Assembly (NCBI RefSeq): GCF_024158915.1
Contig: NZ_JAMZGF010000019.1
Span: forward strand, 23,283 to 87,282
Origin: Chryseobacterium sp. S0630
GTDB taxonomy: Bacteria; Bacteroidota; Bacteroidia; Flavobacteriales; Weeksellaceae
DNA length: 64,000 nt
Direction of reading: 5' to 3'
Part shown: in pieces, positions 60,387 to 64,000 of the stretch
Position numbering within the stretch: the first letter of the stretch is position 1
How the letters are laid out: each line of letters opens with the position of its first letter
The notes under the pieces: generated by a model
Told to the model about the DNA's origin: nothing
What the model saw: the letters and a program-made list of their open reading frames with translations, nothing else
Databases searched by the model: none
Program-made: the position numbers and the translations under genes

Positions 60387-61955
60387 CTATTTTTTAAGGA
60401 ATTTAGCAGATGATTGGCTTCCATCGGTAAACATAACATTCACCATATAGTTACCGGTCATAAGCTTTTGTACATCAATTTTTACACTTTGTCCTTCTAA
60501 AGAAATCTGCTCAGTCCTGAACACTTCCCTACCCATCGTATTAACAACGGATACTGCTTTTACTTTTTTATCAGATGATACTTTTACATTCAGGTAGTCC
60601 ACAGCAGGAGCAGGATATACTGAGATAGAGCTAATTGACTTTGAAGTATCTGCATTTTTAGAAACAGAATTTCTTGAAGCATATCCAGGTGCATCTCCTA
60701 AAAACCACTCTTCGTAAGCTGCTCCGGACTTCGTTCCCAAAACAATTTTGGCTCCATAGTCATTGGAAGAGCCTTCTATTGTAAGATTCAACCCCGATCT
60801 TACATCCTGAATATAGTAAGTCCCATCCCATGAACCTGTTGGCAATATTCGAAACCTTTGATTAGTATCATTTGGATAAGCTATGTTCTGCCCGGCAGTA
60901 ATTTTACTCCCGGCATTAGTCCCTATACTTCCAATTACAACATTATTGGACTGGCTTTTAAATTTATAATAGCCATACATATCTGTGCTTATAGTGAATG
61001 TGTTAGATCCACCAGAGGTTGATTGTTGAATCAAATCACCATTGTTGTTAATGGTAAATACATAACCAGATTTTTTATTAATTAAATATTTAGGACCATT
61101 AACAATTCTACGCATTTCCGTAAGGTCTATGCCATTGGTATATTCTAAACTGGTATTATTAGGATCCAGTGCAGACTGCAATGTTTTGCCTACTAAGTAC
61201 TCATTAATACTTTCTCCATGCTGCCACGCTCCTGCTAATGTAGTACAAACAGCCTCTTTTTGTGTATAAGAAGGATTGAGAGTCTGGCCTTGTGAATTAT
61301 ATACTACAGCCTTTGTCCTCTTGTTCTCGTCAAATATAGGTGAACCAGAAGTATTACTTGCTCCTTGGTATCCGCTAGCTGTTGGTATAAGTGTCACAAT
61401 CAGTTTTTTACTGTTATCATAAATTACCGGAGCTTGTGCCTTATTAAATGTTCCTATTTTCTTTGTATCATTATAATTTGGAAAACCTATATATGCTCCT
61501 GATTGAGGAGCTGTATCCTGGCGATCCCATCCATTGAGATAAATTTTTGATAAATCCAAGCCTGGAATAGTGGATAAATCAGTGATAACTTCCGCAACAG
61601 CATAATTATAAGGATCCTGATAACTTCTCGCAACTGGTTTTATAACAACCAAAGCTTTAACGGGAGGATTGATAACACCTCCTGTACATGTTGTATTTTC
61701 TGCCCCAAATGTCAAATCTGCTTCAATATTCTGTCCCATAATATAGTCATTCATTGCAGTACGGGAAGTTAATAAGTAAATTTTACCATCACCATTATTG
61801 ATCAAACTTCCCACGGCATTCCATGAGAATTTTACAACAGCATTTTTTTGTTTTTGTAATGCTGCTCCTTCCGGACAATTTACATTTACCTGTTGCGCGT
61901 CCACGAACTGAAGGCCCATACCACAAAGCATTACGCTAATAATTATTTTTTTCAT
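60387..61955 (-). CDS. Trypsin-like pseudoprotease, T9SS type A (copy 2, His and Asp lost)
   Basis: A 522-residue paralog of copy 1 with the same layout (signal peptide ending VDAQ, trypsin fold, trefoil-like region, T9SS domain). The His position is Thr66 (TSRTAM against TATHAM) and the Asp position is Asn117 (YNYAVAEV against FDIAVAEV), while the Ser is kept (TSGSPIF, S203). With two of three triad residues replaced it should not cleave peptides and may act as a binding protein or decoy. The frame is otherwise intact and the last ~75 residues are almost identical to copy 1, so it is under selection or recently homogenised, not a simple pseudogene. Confidence 0.85.
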   Translation of the reverse strand: MKKIIISVMLCGMGLQFVDAQQVNVNCPEGAALQKQKNAVVKFSWNAVGSLINNGDGKIYLLTSRTAMNDYIMGQNIEADLTFGAENTTCTGGVINPPVKALVVIKPVARSYQDPYNYAVAEVITDLSTIPGLDLSKIYLNGWDRQDTAPQSGAYIGFPNYNDTKKIGTFNKAQAPVIYDNSKKLIVTLIPTASGYQGASNTSGSPIFDENKRTKAVVYNSQGQTLNPSYTQKEAVCTTLAGAWQHGESINEYLVGKTLQSALDPNNTSLEYTNGIDLTEMRRIVNGPKYLINKKSGYVFTINNNGDLIQQSTSGGSNTFTISTDMYGYYKFKSQSNNVVIGSIGTNAGSKITAGQNIAYPNDTNQRFRILPTGSWDGTYYIQDVRSGLNLTIEGSSNDYGAKIVLGTKSGAAYEEWFLGDAPGYASRNSVSKNADTSKSISSISVYPAPAVDYLNVKVSSDKKVKAVSVVNTMGREVFRTEQISLEGQSVKIDVQKLMTGNYMVNVMFTDGSQSSAKFLKK

Positions 61956-62023
61956 GTGATTAAAATTCTAAATTGTTTTTAGTTGTATTAATACTGTTTG
62001 GCATGCGGCAAGTAATAATATTT

Positions 62024-62067
62024 CAAAACTATGGGATTTAATAATTTATCAAAAGTAAATACTGTAG
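62024..62067 (-). promoter_or_regulatory. Promoter of trypsin-like gene 2
   Basis: The minus-strand -7 box TAGTTTTG (62024-62031) lies 32 nt downstream of a CTAC half-site (62064-62067). A TTTG at the expected -33 position is present. Confidence 0.6.
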
Positions 62068-62220
62068 GAATAAACAGACAACTATGTAGTTTCAGATGAG
62101 AGGTCCTGTATTAGAAAAACGACAATATAGATAATCAACTATTTCCAACAATACAATAAATACATCACTCTTAATTACATCAACTAACCCCAAGGCCAAC
62201 AAGCGAAAAACTACACAACC

Positions 62221-62277
62221 GTAGTTAAATATCTACCCTGTTTTCTATTTGCAAACAGCAATTTCTATATAGATTTA
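62221..62277 (+). promoter_or_regulatory. Promoter of the right-end metalloprotease
   Basis: GTAGTTAAATATCTAC (62221-62236) lies exactly 33 nt upstream of TAGATTTA (62270-62277), 23 bases before the start codon. Confidence 0.7.
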
Positions 62278-62300
62278 GCCAAAGATATAATAGCTATCCT

Positions 62301-64000
62301 ATGAAAAAAAAACTATCAATGATCGGAATGCTCCTTATAACGGGTATTTCTTTCGCACAGACTGACCGTCTTTGGTCTGAAGGTTCAAAAAGAACTTCAT
62401 CAGAGATCTTTGAAAACAAAACCAGTATCAGCAATCCTAAGGTATACAACCTGGATATCAACGGATTGAAAAACATTCTGGCAAAAGCTCCCAAAAGACT
62501 GGCTGCAGGCGAAAAATCAGAACTCATCATCTCTTTTCCGAATTCTGAAGGCAGAATGGAAAATTTTAAAGTGAGGGAGAATTCCAATTTTGCCCCTGAG
62601 TTGGCAGCAAAATATCCGGATATCAAATCCTATGTAGGACAAGGTCTGGATGATCCTAATTCCACAGTTTATTTCAGTGTTTCTCCACTTGGACTGTCAT
62701 CAATGGAAATTTATGGTGATAAATCGGCCGTTTTCATTGAGCCTTACACCAAAGATCTTTCTTCGTATGTAGTGTACAGAAAATCTGACAAAAAAGATGA
62801 TCTTAGTAAATTTGAATGTACTGTAGTAGATGCTGCACAGAAAGGAGTTTCCAATTCTGCTCTTGCGGCAAGACCTAATGCTGACGATGCTAAACTGAGA
62901 ACATTCAGACTGGCATTATCCTGCACCGGAGAATACACTACTTATTTTGGAGGCACAAAAGCTCAGGCTTTAGCAGCAATGAACACCACAATGACCCGTG
63001 TAAACGGTGTTTTTGAAAAAGACTTTTCAGCTAGAATGGTTCTGATTGCCAACAATGATGCGGTGATTTATACAGATGCTTCTACTGATCCCTACTCAAT
63101 ACCATCAGTAGGTACTTCTTCTGCCAACCAAGGAAATACAAATGGATGGGGAATACAGTTACAAAACACGTTAACCAATGTTATTGGAAATGCCGGATAT
63201 GACATTGGGCATTTATTTGGAGATTCAGGAGGAGGTGGAAACGCAGGCTGTATCGGCTGCGTCTGTGTAAATGATACTTCATCTAATACTGATAAAAATA
63301 AAGGAAGCGGCTATACTTCTCCTATAGATAATATTCCTTCAGGAGATAATTTTGACATCGACTTTGTGGCTCATGAAATGGGACATCAGTTCGGTGGAAA
63401 CCACACTTTTTCTCATGGAAATGAAGGATCAGGTGTAAACGTGGAACCAGGATCAGGATCAACCATCATGGGATATGCAGGAATCACCAGCCAGGATATC
63501 CAACCACATTCTGATGCATTTTTCCATGCGGTAAGTATCCAACAGATTACCAATAATATTAAAGCTAAAACCTGCTCTGTTAATACCAATACAGGAAATT
63601 CCATTCCTACAGCTAGCGCAGGGTTAGATTATACCATTCCAAAAGGAACACCATTCGTACTGACAGGTACAGGAACGGATGCTGACGGAGATTCTTTAAC
63701 CTACATCTGGGAACAAATGGACAGCGCTTCTTCTTCTCAGACGGGAGCAAGCTCTGCAGCAAGCGCTACAAAAGCTTCAGGACCTAACTTCAGATCATGG
63801 ACTCCTACCACTGCACCTGTAAGATATTTCCCAAGAATGGCTTCGGTTTTAACGGGGGCAACTACTACAGCTGGTTCTGAAATCACAGTAGAAGCTCTTT
63901 CTTCAGTAGCCAGAACATTAAACTTCAGATTTACCGTTCGTGATAACAAAGCGGGAGGTTCCGGAAATAATTCTGACGATGCGGTAATCACCGTAAATTC
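62301..64000 (+). CDS. Reprolysin-like (M12B) metalloprotease, 5' part (runs off window)
   Basis: An incomplete gene; 566 codons are visible with no stop. The start ATG at 62301 gives signal peptide MKKKLSMIGMLLITGISFAQ. A pro-region is followed by a reprolysin-type domain with HEMGHQFGGNH (H358, H362, H368; E359) and STIMGYAGI as the Met-turn. A PKD/fibronectin-like segment (SAGLDYTIPKGTPFVLTGTG) begins near residue 435. The layout parallels the gene at 34852, so a T9SS type A domain is expected past the edge. Many family members also carry a proprotein convertase P-domain, which cannot be judged here. Confidence 0.85.
   Translation, partial: MKKKLSMIGMLLITGISFAQTDRLWSEGSKRTSSEIFENKTSISNPKVYNLDINGLKNILAKAPKRLAAGEKSELIISFPNSEGRMENFKVRENSNFAPELAAKYPDIKSYVGQGLDDPNSTVYFSVSPLGLSSMEIYGDKSAVFIEPYTKDLSSYVVYRKSDKKDDLSKFECTVVDAAQKGVSNSALAARPNADDAKLRTFRLALSCTGEYTTYFGGTKAQALAAMNTTMTRVNGVFEKDFSARMVLIANNDAVIYTDASTDPYSIPSVGTSSANQGNTNGWGIQLQNTLTNVIGNAGYDIGHLFGDSGGGGNAGCIGCVCVNDTSSNTDKNKGSGYTSPIDNIPSGDNFDIDFVAHEMGHQFGGNHTFSHGNEGSGVNVEPGSGSTIMGYAGITSQDIQPHSDAFFHAVSIQQITNNIKAKTCSVNTNTGNSIPTASAGLDYTIPKGTPFVLTGTGTDADGDSLTYIWEQMDSASSSQTGASSAASATKASGPNFRSWTPTTAPVRYFPRMASVLTGATTTAGSEITVEALSSVARTLNFRFTVRDNKAGGSGNNSDDAVITVN

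Overview
The window looks like the chromosome of a Chryseobacterium-type flavobacterium (Bacteroidota). It is AT-rich, uses Bacteroidota-style promoters with a TAnnTTTG -7 box, and encodes many secreted proteins with type IX secretion (T9SS) C-terminal sorting domains. I saw no rRNA, tRNA, CRISPR array, integrase or transposase. All identifications are by eye from translated sequence.

Layout. (1) 0-22 kb, plus strand: a secretome region. It holds an M43-like metalloprotease, two short lipoproteins, a 1689-residue repeat adhesin, two lipoprotein metzincins whose N-terminal domain matches the two short lipoproteins, and two large paralogous sorbosone/glucose-dehydrogenase-like PKD proteins. Many of these units share one promoter architecture: a GTAG...CTAC palindrome exactly 32-33 nt upstream of the -7 box. 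Several promoter-terminator units contain no gene. (2) 21.9-30.1 kb, plus strand: a tightly packed operon, mbnP-mbnH-eboABCDEF. It is followed by a single-module NRPS (A-Ox-T-TE) with the architecture of indigoidine synthetase and a glutamine-like specificity code. (3) 34.8-38.4 kb, minus strand: a T9SS reprolysin-like protease, a small lipoprotein and a glycine-rich hydrophobic protein, then a MITE-like element. (4) 39-58 kb, minus strand: a Bacteroidota-type (MPF_B-like) type IV secretion system with VirB2, B3, B4, B6, B8, B9, B10 and VirD4 equivalents, an M23 peptidase and five small secreted helical proteins. It has no relaxase, ParA-like protein or integrase. It is bracketed by signal-less proteins that look like cargo: two tandem SGNH/GDSL hydrolases with a shared basic tail, and a HAD-fold protein with four exact 8-residue EPIYA-like repeats and a proline/lysine-rich tail. 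A second eboA copy sits at the end of the T4SS run. (5) 58.5-64 kb: two trypsin-like/T9SS paralogs, one of which has lost the catalytic His and Asp, and the 5' part of another reprolysin-like protease that runs off the window.

How it may work together (inference). The most novel candidate system is the relaxase-less T4SS with its flanking putative effectors, which would be a protein-translocating derivative of a Bacteroidetes conjugation apparatus. The second is the mbnPH-ebo operon next to an indigoidine-type NRPS. Ebo proteins are linked to trafficking or maturation of small molecules elsewhere (scytonemin monomer in cyanobacteria, nematode deterrence in Pseudomonas), so a pigment or deterrent pathway is plausible here.
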